Below, one piece after another: positions 9,242 through 16,859 of a stretch of 64,000 nt of DNA. This DNA comes from Dermatophilaceae bacterium Soc4.6 (GTDB taxonomy: Bacteria > Actinomycetota > Actinomycetes > Actinomycetales > Dermatophilaceae). The position numbers and the translations under genes were made by a program. Position 1 is the stretch's first letter; every line of letters starts with the position of its first letter. The notes beneath the pieces were generated by a model, which saw nothing but the letters and a program-made list of their open reading frames with translations, made no database searches and had not been told where the DNA came from. The stretch spans positions 1,798,001 through 1,862,000 of the forward strand of contig JAZGVH010000002.1 of NCBI GenBank assembly GCA_039889245.1, read 5' to 3'.

Positions 9242-10019
9242 TGGCGCTGTCGGTGTCGATGTTGAGGGTGATGCCGCCGTGAGTCTCATTGTGTCCTCCC
9301 TGGTACTGCTTCAGACGTTGACCGTGTGACCAGGCGTTAGACGGCACAGGGGTCAGAACATTGGTGTCGCTGTTGTTGTCGTAGAGAGCGCCCCAGATGA
9401 AGTTGGGGGGCGGGGAACCCGCGTAGTCAGAGAGGTACGAGCCGGCGGTCGAACCATAGACGCCGGATGCCTGGCGAGGAGTGCTCCCGAGGTAGCTATT
9501 CCACGCCTTGATGAAGGCCTGCGCCGACGCGCGGCACGCACTCGTCCCGTTGAAGGCTTCTAAGTCGTACACGACTGGGGTGTTGTAGTCCGTCCCTGGC
9601 GAGAAGCCGAGGGAAGTTAAAGCGCGGACAGCGGCTTGCGCTTCGGCGGTCCCTTGCGACGACGCAGTCGCGGTGTTGCTCGAGATGCGCGGTGCGGTGG
9701 AGGGGCCGGACCAGCAGGCACTTTGAGGACCCACCCAGATCGGCTCGAGATACCAGGCTTGGCTAGCCGTCACCTGGCTCACCCAGCTCGCCGTGAGGTT
9801 GGGCTGGGAGCACCCTCGGTTGGACCCGCCGATATAAACCCCAAGCCAAAAATAGGGCGACGGCGACGGGTACCAGGCCGCCATCGTAGACGCGGACGGA
9901 GCCGAGCACGTATCGAAGCCCTTGAAGGTCGTGACTACCACCCGCGCCTCAGCGCTCTGTGACGTTATGACAGGGCTAACGGCTAGGGACAGGACGGCGC
10001 AAACACCGCCGATCGCCAA
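9219..10019 (-). CDS. Secreted DUF1906 (Rv2525c-like) glycoside-hydrolase-like protein
   Basis: 266 residues, starting at a TTG. The first 25 residues form a signal peptide (AVLSLAVSPVITSQSAEA). The mature protein starts GFDTCSAPSASTMAAW and shows the TIM-barrel-like features of DUF1906: WLGVYIGGSN, YLEPIWVGPQ, PVVYDLEAF with an acidic pair, FIKAWNSYL, SGVYGS and FIWGALY. Several Cys residues probably form disulfides. Rv2525c-like proteins are exported and thought to act at the cell wall. The unusual start and the partial ORF just upstream leave open that the true 5' end was lost when the surrounding elements rearranged. Confidence 0.75.
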   Translation of the reverse strand: MAIGGVCAVLSLAVSPVITSQSAEARVVVTTFKGFDTCSAPSASTMAAWYPSPSPYFWLGVYIGGSNRGCSQPNLTASWVSQVTASQAWYLEPIWVGPQSACWSGPSTAPRISSNTATASSQGTAEAQAAVRALTSLGFSPGTDYNTPVVYDLEAFNGTSACRASAQAFIKAWNSYLGSTPRQASGVYGSTAGSYLSDYAGSPPPNFIWGALYDNNSDTNVLTPVPSNAWSHGQRLKQYQGGHNETHGGITLNIDTDSANGPVYGS

Positions 10020-10025
10020 CGGGTC

Positions 10026-10250
10026 CTAGGTGACGAAAGTCGTGCTCTCAAGCGACGCGCCGTAGTCATTGAAACTCCCCCAAGCAGGAACCACCCGCAT
10101 AAATCCATCAGTCGTAACGGCTGGGACGCTACTCTCGCCGTTCGTACGTGTCAAGGCAACAGACGCCTCAATTTGTTGCGCGCGCCTGACTCCATCGCAC
10201 ACTCCGTAACATTTCCCTGCCAAGGCCCGTGAAGCTCGCAATAAAAGCAC
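10026..10250 (-). other. Short open frame, possible 3' remnant upstream of the DUF1906 gene
   Basis: The frame encodes up to 74 residues and stops 7 bases before the TTG of the DUF1906 gene. Its last 50 or so residues (IEASVALTRTNGESSVPAVT and on) look protein-like, while the first part runs into IS-B flanking sequence. It may be the tail of a third gene of this unit, truncated on its 5' side. I recognise no family. Confidence 0.2.
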
Positions 10251-10321
10251 GCGGCGCCCGTGACCTCGGTGATCATGGCTGTTGTCAAGGCAGTCCTGGT
10301 CACGAAGGTGAGGTCACGGGC

Positions 10322-11585
10322 GTGGTTCAGCGTACGCAATGTGCAGGTGCTTCGGCACGCGAGATCGAGGTAGGGGCGAGCTTGCTGCTTGGGCTCGAGG
10401 GGTTGGACGTCCTGCAGGTCGTCGGCGACGAGGACGACGAGGGCGGGGGCGGGGGTGTTCGGGTGGTGCATCTGGTCACCGGGGACGAGCAGGCGGCGGC
10501 GTGCCCCACGTGTGGGGTGGTCTCGTCCTCGGTCAAGGGGTGGGCGACGACGCGCCCGCGGGACCTGCCGTACGGGCCGGAGCCGGTGCGGTTGGTGTGG
10601 CACAAGCGGCGGTGGCGGTGCCGGGAGCCGTTGTGTTCGCGCGGCTCGTTCACCGAGTCCTTGCCCGCGGTCCCCGCGCGGGCCCGGCTGACCACGCGCC
10701 TGCGCGCGGCGTGCGGGGCCGGCGTCGCAGACGGGTTCTCCTGCGTGTCCGCGTCCGCGGCATACCACCACGTCAGTTGGCCCGTGGCGCACGCCGCGTT
10801 CATCGAGCACGTCGACCCCGTCCTCGCCCGACCGCTGCCGATCACCCCGGTCATCGGGATCGACGAGACCCGCCGAGGCCGGCCGCGGTGGGCGCAGGAC
10901 CCGCTCACGCAGCGGTGGTCGGTGGTGCACGAGCGATGGCACACCGCCGTGGTCGACGCGGCCGGCACCGGGGGCCTGCTCGCTCACATCGACGGGCGCA
11001 CCTCGAACTCGGTCGCGCAATGGGTTGCTGCGCAACCAGAGTGGTGGCGTGACGCGGTCACCCACGTGTGTATCGACCTGTCCGCGTCGTACGCGAAAGC
11101 CGTGCGTGACGCACTGCCGACGGCGACGCTCGTGGCCGACCGGTTCCACCTGGTCCAGCTCGCGAACACCATGGTCACCGACGTGCGCCAGCGCACCACG
11201 CGAGAGGAACGCGGCCGCCGGGGCACCGCGAAAGACCCGGAATGGACCAACCGGCGCCGGCTGCTGACCGCGCACGAACGCCTCCGCGAGTGCACGTTCG
11301 CAAAGATGTGGAACGACCTGCTCGACGAGGGCCACCTCGGGGTGCAGGTCGTGCAGGCCTACATCGTCAAGGAGGAGCTGCGGGCCCTGCTCGCCCTCGC
11401 GGCGACCACCACGACGACCCCTGATCGGGAGCGGATCTCGCACCGGCTGTTCCGGTTCTACTCCCGCGCCGCGAGCTGTGACATCCCCGAGGTCCACCGC
11501 CTCGCTGAGACCATCGAGGACTGGTGGCCCGCGATCGAGGCGGGCCTGCGCACGGGCTACTCCAATGCGCGCTCAGAGGGCTACA
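10322..11585 (+). pseudogene. ISL3-family transposase of IS-B, 5' part (interrupted gene)
   Basis: About 421 codons from a GTG at 10322, with GAAGGTGAGG ten bases upstream. A start further upstream would read through non-family sequence. It shows the N-terminal Cys pair ACPTCG, RRWRCREPLC, the helix-turn-helix region, then the DDE core with VIGIDETRRG and HVCIDLSASY, and the conserved TGYSNARSEGY at the break. The continuing frame after 11585 is foreign. The missing tail is at 15325-15461. The protein is only distantly similar to the IS-A transposase, so these are two different ISL3 elements. Confidence 0.85.
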
Positions 11586-11651
11586 TTATCTGGAGCCCTC
11601 CGGAGGGTGTGTCCGACGTAGCTCACGAGGCCGATCCGGTGCGTCAGCGAC

Positions 11652-11665
11652 ACGTTATCTGGAGC
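11652..11665 (+). repeat. Inner left arm of the Tn554-like element
   Basis: ACGTTATCTGGAGC is the exact reverse complement of 15311-15324. A partial copy of the same motif starts at the outer border (11586). Such repeats are likely binding sites of the element's recombinases. Confidence 0.75.
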
Positions 11666-11732
11666 ATGTCTTCGACGTCCCCCACGTGGCTGGCGGGTCG
11701 GAGTAGAAGAGTAGGTATCCGGCTGGAAGCCG

Positions 11733-12881
11733 GTGCAGGCCGACCTCGAGGTGGCGGTGCTGGTGAAGGCGCAACGGGTGCTCATGCCGGTGACGGGGGT
11801 GGAGTCGTGGACCGTCGTCGACGACGACTTCGGTCCGGTCGAGGCGGCGGAGCGGTACCTGGCGTTCCTGTCCTCGATCGAGCGGTCGCCGAACACGGTG
11901 CGGGCGTACGCGCACAGTCTGGCGTTGTGGCTCGAGTTCCTCGCCTTGAGACGCGTCGACTGGGCCAGCGCCGGAGTCGAGGACGTCTCACGGTTCGTGT
12001 CGTGGCTGCGGGCACCGGCCGCGAACGTCATCGTGCTGGATGCTGCAACGGCCCGCCGCAGCGAGGCCACCGTCAACCGTCACCTGGCGGGCGTGTTCGG
12101 CTTCTATGACTTCCACGCCCGCACGGGTGTGGCCCTGGCTGAGTCGTTGGTCGCGTGGCGCCGTGTACCGAGGGGGTCGTTCAAGCCGTTCCTGCACCAT
12201 GTCACCAAGGGACGCCCGATCGCGACCAGACCCGTCAAGCTCAAGGCACCGAGGCGGCTGCCGTCCACGCTGAGCGTTGAGGAGGTCGCGGTGATCCTCG
12301 GCGCCTGCACGCGGCTGCGAGACAGGTTCCTGCTCGCGCTGCTGGCCGAGACCGGGATCAGGGTGGGTCAAGCGCTCGGGCTGCGCCACAGCGATCTGAT
12401 CTCTCGTCGGTGCGAGCTGCGGATCGTGCCGCGTGACGACAACGCCAACGGCGCCCGCGCCAAGACCAAAACCGTTGCCGTGCTGCCCGTTTCAGCGCCG
12501 CTGGTGCGCCTGTACAGCGAGTACATGCACACCGAATACGGCGACCTGGACAGCGACTACGTCTTCGTCAACCTGTTCGCGGCACCGGTCGGGCGACCCC
12601 TGCGGTACGACGCGGTCGCGAAGCTCGTGGCCCGCCTGCGGGCCGGGACCGGGATCGAGTTCAGCCCCCACATGCTGCGCCATACCCGGGCGACGGAGCT
12701 GATCCGGGCCGGTGTCCCGATCGAGATCGTCTCGAACATGCTGACCCACCGCTCGGTCGTGACCACGAGCGAAACGTACGTCCATCTCGGTGTCGAGGAC
12801 GTGCGGGCCGAGCTCGTCCGCGCGGGATTCTGGGTCGAGCGGCCAGCCACTCGCCCGGTCCTGCAGGCGGACCCGTCATGA
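11733..12881 (+). CDS. Tyrosine recombinase, TnpA-like, of Tn554-like element
   Basis: 382 residues from a GTG, GGAAG upstream. The N-terminal core-binding domain (SSIERSPNTVRAYAHSLALW, about residues 47-66) is followed by the catalytic domain. The catalytic residues are visible: Arg in ETGIRVGQALGL, His-x-x-Arg in HMLRHTRATELI, and the nucleophilic Tyr in TSETYVHLG. It overlaps the next recombinase by 4 bases (ATGA), so the two are co-translated. In Tn554, TnpA and TnpB act together in excision and integration; the same is inferred here. Confidence 0.85.
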   Translation: MQADLEVAVLVKAQRVLMPVTGVESWTVVDDDFGPVEAAERYLAFLSSIERSPNTVRAYAHSLALWLEFLALRRVDWASAGVEDVSRFVSWLRAPAANVIVLDAATARRSEATVNRHLAGVFGFYDFHARTGVALAESLVAWRRVPRGSFKPFLHHVTKGRPIATRPVKLKAPRRLPSTLSVEEVAVILGACTRLRDRFLLALLAETGIRVGQALGLRHSDLISRRCELRIVPRDDNANGARAKTKTVAVLPVSAPLVRLYSEYMHTEYGDLDSDYVFVNLFAAPVGRPLRYDAVAKLVARLRAGTGIEFSPHMLRHTRATELIRAGVPIEIVSNMLTHRSVVTTSETYVHLGVEDVRAELVRAGFWVERPATRPVLQADPS

Positions 12882-14881
12882 CCATCGCGCTGCACGCCAA
12901 CCGGGCTGGCGCGCTGAGCCTGCTGGACAAGCTGGGAGCGGCTGTCCGACCGGAGTTCGCGGTCGACCTGATCCACATCGATCCCACCCACCCCGTCTTC
13001 GCGCGCGGGCAGTGCCGCGTCACCGACTGCGAACGCGGCGCCTGGACCAAGTTGCTGTGCAACAGCCACTACGGACGGTGGGTCCACGAGGGCCGCCACG
13101 ACCTGGACCTGTTCGCGGCCACGACCGGCCCGGTGGTCGGCGGTCACAGCGACCGGATCGACGCGTTCGATCTTCGCGGGTTGCCGTTGCAGCTGCGGTT
13201 GGAGGTGGCCTACTCCATTCAGATCCGCCACGATCATCGAACGATCCGCCTCGTCCCGATGATGATCAACCGCCTCGTGAGGCTGGTCAGTACCGCCAGG
13301 GTCGACTCGCTGCTGGACCACGGGCTGGAGCGCTGGACCTTGCTGGCCCTCGAGCACGGCCTGACCGACACCGGTGGCCGGGCGATGGGCCAGCTGCGTT
13401 TCGCGTGGCGGCAGGTGCTCGACCTGGACGAGGGCATCGACGCCGAGGCCGAGTTCGCTCGAGACACCTGGCGGGCAGCCGCACTCGGGGCGCGACCGTC
13501 GCCGAAGAAGGTCCCACCCATTCGGTTCGACCACATCCCACAACCGTGGCTGCGTGAGGCGATCAAGCGAGCCTGCCGCTACCGGCTCGGCGCCGGTAAA
13601 GCGTTCGGATCGGTCAGCATCGACGAGCGTGCCCTGCGCTGGTTCGCCGGGTTCCTGCATCACCATCACCCGGACGTCGATGATGCCAGCGGGATCAGCC
13701 GGCAGGTCCTGGAGCACTACCTGTCCTGGCTCACCGCGGCGCCGCAGTTGTCGGGCAACACGACGAACACCTACCTGGTCATCCTGCGCAGCTTCCTGCA
13801 GGCCTGCCACCGCCACGACTGGATGCCCGGCCTCTCCGGTCACGCCGCGCTGTACCTGGACGAGCTGCCACCGCGGCCGCGTCCCCTGCCACGGTTCATC
13901 CCCGAGTTCGTGATGGCCCAGCTCGAGGACCCCAACAACCTCGCCCTGCTCCCCGACGAGACCACCCGACACCTGCTGATCCTCATCCAGGAGACCGGCC
14001 TACGCGCCAATGACGCCTGCCTGCTCGAGTACAACCCCGTCATCGTCGACAGCGCCGGCTGGCCCTGCCTGAAGTACGTCAACCACAAGATGTCCACCGA
14101 GCAGCTCGTCCCGCTGTCGCAGCGGGCCGCCGACGCCGTCCGCGCCCAACAACTGCACCTGAGCAGCCGCTGGCCAGCCGGATGCCCGAAGCTGTTTCCC
14201 TCGCCTCACGCCAATCCCGATGGGGCCCAACCATTCTCCTACGCCACCCTGCGCCAGCGCCTAGCCGACTGGCAGGAGAAGATCAGTCTCCACGACGAAG
14301 CCGGCCAGGCCGTGTCCGTCACCGCGCACCAGTACCGTCACACCCTCGGGACCCGGTTGATCAACGCCGGTGTGCCGCAGCACGTCGTTCAGAAGATGCT
14401 CGGCCACGCCTCACCCCAGATGACCGCCCGGTACGCCACGATCCACGACGCCACCGTCCGCGCGGCCTTCGACGACTACCAGCAGCGGCGCGTGGACATC
14501 CACGGTGACCGCCTCCCGTTCGACCCCCACGGTCCCAGCGCCGACGCCGAGTGGATCAAGCACAACCTCGCCCGGGTGCAGGCCAGCCTGCCGAACGGCT
14601 ACTGCGGACGACCACCGCAGCAGGACTGCCCACACCCCAACGCCTGCCTGACCTGCCCGGACTTCCAAACCACCACGACGTTCCTGCCGATCCACCGGCG
14701 CCAACACGACGACACCCTCGAACTGATCGACCTGGCCGAGCACCGCGGCAACCACCGGCTGGCCGACAACCACCGCAAGGTCGCCGACAACCTCACGAGG
14801 ATCATCTCCGCGCTGGAAACCCTCGAGACCCTCGGGATCCATGACGCCCCAGCCGGACAGGACACCCCCGATGCGCGCTGA
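12878..14881 (+). CDS. Large tyrosine recombinase, TnpB-like, of Tn554-like element
   Basis: 667 residues, longer than usual integrases as TnpB proteins are. The N-terminal third has a Cys-containing segment (RCQ-type QCRVTDCERG, then LLCNSHYGRW) that may bind metal. The catalytic domain contains ETGLRANDACLL (Arg), HQYRHTLGTRLI (His-x-x-Arg) and a Tyr in MTARYATIHD. After it comes CGRPPQQDCPHPNACLTC, a Cys-rich motif typical of this family's C-terminus. The start overlaps the tnpA stop. Partner of TnpA in site-specific transposition by family analogy. Confidence 0.85.
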   Translation: MTIALHANRAGALSLLDKLGAAVRPEFAVDLIHIDPTHPVFARGQCRVTDCERGAWTKLLCNSHYGRWVHEGRHDLDLFAATTGPVVGGHSDRIDAFDLRGLPLQLRLEVAYSIQIRHDHRTIRLVPMMINRLVRLVSTARVDSLLDHGLERWTLLALEHGLTDTGGRAMGQLRFAWRQVLDLDEGIDAEAEFARDTWRAAALGARPSPKKVPPIRFDHIPQPWLREAIKRACRYRLGAGKAFGSVSIDERALRWFAGFLHHHHPDVDDASGISRQVLEHYLSWLTAAPQLSGNTTNTYLVILRSFLQACHRHDWMPGLSGHAALYLDELPPRPRPLPRFIPEFVMAQLEDPNNLALLPDETTRHLLILIQETGLRANDACLLEYNPVIVDSAGWPCLKYVNHKMSTEQLVPLSQRAADAVRAQQLHLSSRWPAGCPKLFPSPHANPDGAQPFSYATLRQRLADWQEKISLHDEAGQAVSVTAHQYRHTLGTRLINAGVPQHVVQKMLGHASPQMTARYATIHDATVRAAFDDYQQRRVDIHGDRLPFDPHGPSADAEWIKHNLARVQASLPNGYCGRPPQQDCPHPNACLTCPDFQTTTTFLPIHRRQHDDTLELIDLAEHRGNHRLADNHRKVADNLTRIISALETLETLGIHDAPAGQDTPDAR

Positions 14882-15269
14882 CAACACCACAGCCCTCACT
14901 GCCGCGAGCCGGCACCGAGCCGAATCGGCTCGGGAGCGGGCCCGCGCGGCCATCCATACCCTCGACCACGCTGGCACCCCCATCACCTACGCCGCCGTCG
15001 CTCACACCGCCGGCGTCTCGCGGACCCTGCTCTATCGCGATCCCCAGCTCCGCGAGCAAATCAACCGGCTTCGAGCTCCCGCCACCCGCAGCCCCCGTCA
15101 ACCCGCAGCCCAACGGATGAGCCAAGCCTCCCGCGACGAACAGCTGACCACCCTCCGCCAGGAACTCCACACCCTGCGAGCAGAGAACCACGCGCTCCGC
15201 CTGCAACTCGCCACCCGCATCGGGCAGGACCGCACCGCCGGCCGCGACGCCCCCGTCAGCGACATGTAG
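14871..15269 (+). CDS. TnpC-like small coiled-coil protein (DUF6262-like)
   Basis: 132 residues from the ATG at 14871, which overlaps the end of tnpB; an in-frame ATG at 14841 lies deeper inside tnpB and is less likely. The N-terminal half has a TetR-like helix-turn-helix pattern (ITYAAVAHTAGVSRTLLYRD), and the C-terminal half is a coiled coil (LTTLRQELHTLRAENHALRL). This matches the third protein of Tn554-like elements, which in Tn554 influences efficiency and orientation of transposition. The role here is inferred. Confidence 0.75.
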   Translation: MRADNTTALTAASRHRAESARERARAAIHTLDHAGTPITYAAVAHTAGVSRTLLYRDPQLREQINRLRAPATRSPRQPAAQRMSQASRDEQLTTLRQELHTLRAENHALRLQLATRIGQDRTAGRDAPVSDM

Positions 15270-15310
15270 CCGACGCAGACATGCAGGTCACCGGCCACAT
15301 CCGACCAAGT

Positions 15311-15324
15311 GCTCCAGATAACGT
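15311..15324 (-). repeat. Right arm of the Tn554-like element
   Basis: GCTCCAGATAACGT is the reverse complement of 11652-11665. Immediately after it the IS-B transposase sequence resumes. Confidence 0.75.
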
Positions 15325-15461
15325 TCAACCGCCTCGCCAAGCACGTCGGCCGCGACGCCTTCGGGTTCCGCAACGTCATCAACCACCGCCGCCGCATACG
15401 CTGGGCCTGCACCCGCCAACACCGGCGGAAGCCAGTCATGACCCACGAGGAGCCCGGCTAA
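15325..15461 (+). pseudogene. 3' part of the IS-B transposase
   Basis: After the transposon the frame reads NRLAKHVGRDAFGFRNVINH and so on, ending in TAA at 15459. The GFRN motif is the conserved C-terminus of ISL3 transposases. It continues the gene broken at 11585, and the IS-B right end follows within 12 bases. Confidence 0.85.
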
Positions 15462-15473
15462 CTTCGAAGAGCC

Positions 15474-15596
15474 ATCAATGGTCGACTCGCGCACCTCCGC
15501 GGGTCCGCCCTCGGGTTCCGCAACCTCACCAACTACATCGCCCGCTCCCTACTCGAGAGCGGCGGCTTCAGACCTCAACTACACCCTGCTTTGTGA
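15474..15596 (+). pseudogene. 3' part of the IS-A transposase
   Basis: The frame reads INGRLAHLRGSALGFRNLTN and then YIARSLLES, ending with TGA at 15594-15596 inside the right inverted repeat. It supplies exactly the C-terminus missing from the gene broken at 7891. Confidence 0.85.
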
Positions 15597-15602
15597 AGAG
15601 CC
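15579..15602 (-). repeat. Right terminal inverted repeat of IS-A
   Basis: It ends TTTGTGAAGAGCC and pairs with 6584-6607 at 22 of 24 positions. It includes the last codons of the transposase. Confidence 0.85.
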
Positions 15603-15649
15603 ACTTAAGGTTGGCGACCCGCGGACCCTAGCGGGAGCCGGCCTGCAGC

Positions 15650-15716
15650 TCACGCCGCGAAGGGACAGCTTCGCCGTGCGTCCTTCCGCCGCGAAGGGGC
15701 CGTCCCCTCTCGCGGC
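15650..15716. repeat. Degenerate copies of the GCCGCGA...GTCCC repeat
   Basis: Two or three diverged units containing CCGCGAAGGG and GGCCGTCCCC lie just right of IS-A. They resemble the 25-bp repeat that forms full arrays at 16504 and 20638, but spacing and arms are eroded. Confidence 0.5.
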
Positions 15717-15805
15717 TGGGTGCCGCCCGGTACCGGGCGATCGGGCGACAGTTCACCGCCGCCGTGTGCGTTGCCTGCGTCGCTCCACGCAGCTGACGGG
15801 GCAGC

Positions 15806-16432
15806 TCATGGCCGACGCTTCCTTTGCACCACGATCCCCTGCTCGCGGGCGGTGGAGATCGATCTCCGCGTCATGGAAACGGCCGCGCCGAGCACGACCA
15901 AGAGGACCATAAACATCACGAGCAGCAGCCACGGGAATGGCCTGTTCGCATGAGCGGCAAGGAAGACGACGATGGCACAAAGGACGAACATTCCCCCAAT
16001 TAGCCAAGGGAACATCCTCAACTGCCTCGCGGCAGAGTTGACGTACGCTTGAGCAATACCGCCATCCTCGTCCGCGATCGGCTGCTGGCGGCGCAGCATC
16101 TTGACCACCCGCCGGATGTCACGCGGCTCCCCGCCGACCAGCAGGTCCCTAGCCGTGCCTGGTCGGTGAAACCGTCGCGACACGAACCACACCTCAACCG
16201 GTAACACGATTAGCAGCGACGCCCCGAGCACGATTATGAACAGTCACGTCGGCGGTGAGTGGTGGCCCGGGGCGGCTGTCGGTTCGGGCGAGACCCAATG
16301 TGTAATCGCGAGGAGGACGGCCGTCGCAGGCAGAACCGGCAGCAAAGTCAGCCACATGCGGCGCAACGCCCGCCTAAGGCGGTCGCGCTGCTGAGGCGTC
16401 AGGTCGTTCTTGGCGTCGCTGCGCCCCGTCAT
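15806..16432 (-). pseudogene. Four-helix membrane protein with an in-frame TGA
   Basis: Two open frames, 16432-16244 (62 residues) and 16231-15806 (141 residues), lie in the same reading frame with one TGA between them (16244-16246). Joined, they give about 208 residues with a charged N-terminus, a helix at MWLTLLPVLPATAVLLAITH, a second at LGASLLIVLPVEVWFV, a cytoplasmic loop, then two helices (FPWLIGGMFVLCAIVVFLAA and FPWLLLVMFMVLLVVLG). The downstream part could restart at the GTG at 16231, but the helix begins before it, so a nonsense mutation in one gene is the simplest reading. No family was recognised. Confidence 0.5.
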
Positions 16433-16503
16433 ATCCCCCCTGAGCTACTGTCCTTGACCGTCTGGATGGTAAACCATCCACCGGCCGGTCCGCGGCCACT
16501 CAC

Positions 16504-16748
16504 AAGAACATCGCGCCGCCCACTCCGCTTTGAGAGGGGCTGTCCCCTCCGTCGCGCAAGCGGCCGTGTCCTTCCGGCCGTGTCCTTCCGCGAGAGCGGC
16601 CGTCCCCTTCCGCCGCGAGAGCGGCCGGTCCACACCGCCACGAGAGCGGCTGTCCCACACCGCCGCGAGAGCGGCTGTCCCACACCGCCGCGAGTGCGGC
16701 TGTCCCACTTCGCCGCGAGTGCGGCTGTCCCACACCGCCGCCTGTGGA
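16504..16748. repeat. Array 1 of a 25-bp palindromic tandem repeat
   Basis: Five regular 25-bp units run from 16612 to 16736, with core GCCGCGAGTGCGGC or GCCGCGAGAGCGGC followed by TGTCCCACACC. Shorter, diverged units precede them from about 16530 and a partial one follows. The core can fold into a 5-bp stem with a GAGT or GAGA loop. The array ends about 110 bases before the start codon of a tyrosine recombinase gene. Confidence 0.85.
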
Positions 16749-16859
16749 CGCGGCTGCGTTGTCCGACCGGGTCTAGCGTCGATCCGTCCATGTGCCTGGC
16801 CGTGTCAGCGGCGAGCGGGGTCTGGGCGTGTCGGTGAGGTCGCCGCGAGAGGTGACGTC

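Larger units (their letters stand above)
11586..15324 (+). mobile_element. Tn554-like transposon with two tyrosine recombinases and TnpC-like gene
   Basis: The three co-directional overlapping genes match the Tn554 layout (tnpA, tnpB, tnpC). TTATCTGGAGC occurs at 11586-11596 and again at 11655-11665, and its reverse complement at 15311-15321. With flanking bases the inner left arm and the right arm form a 14-bp inverted repeat (ACGTTATCTGGAGC). Removing the element rejoins Glu-Gly-Tyr to Asn-Arg-Leu of the IS-B transposase in frame, which fixes the borders to within a few bases. No target duplication is visible, as expected for recombinase-type transposons. No passenger gene other than the transposition genes is present. 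Confidence 0.85.
10322..15473 (+). mobile_element. IS-B: second ISL3-type element, split by a Tn554-like element; left end not found
   Basis: The right end is clear. The transposase stop TAA (15459-15461) is followed by CTTCGAAGAGCC, an ISL3 terminus, which directly abuts the 3' piece of IS-A at 15474. No matching GGCTCTTC end was found upstream of the transposase start, so the true left border is unknown and may have been deleted; the start given is that of the transposase. The gene is interrupted between 11585 and 15324. Confidence 0.7.
6584..15602 (+). mobile_element. IS-A: ISL3-family insertion sequence, split by a 7.6-kb nested insert
   Basis: Both ends are recognisable. The first 24 bases (6584-6607, starting GGCTCTTCACAAA) and the reverse complement of the last 24 (15579-15602) match at 22 positions. 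The transposase frame runs 6703-7891, stops matching the family after Thr-Glu-Ala-Ile, and resumes with Asn-Gly-Arg at 15478. Joining the two parts restores a normal ISL3 C-terminus, and its stop codon lies inside the right inverted repeat. The four bases ATCA occur on both sides of the insert (7888-7891 and 15474-15477). A 10-bp direct repeat AAGGTTGGCG lies near but not adjacent to both ends of the element. Confidence 0.85.

Noticed and set aside
10213-10236. Left inverted repeat of IS-B (GGCCCGTGAAGCTCG)
   Set aside because: It matches the right end GGCTCTTCGAAG too poorly to be its partner.
10151-11497. 448-codon minus-strand frame
   Set aside because: It is antisense to the IS-B transposase, which shows zinc-finger and DDE motifs on the plus strand.
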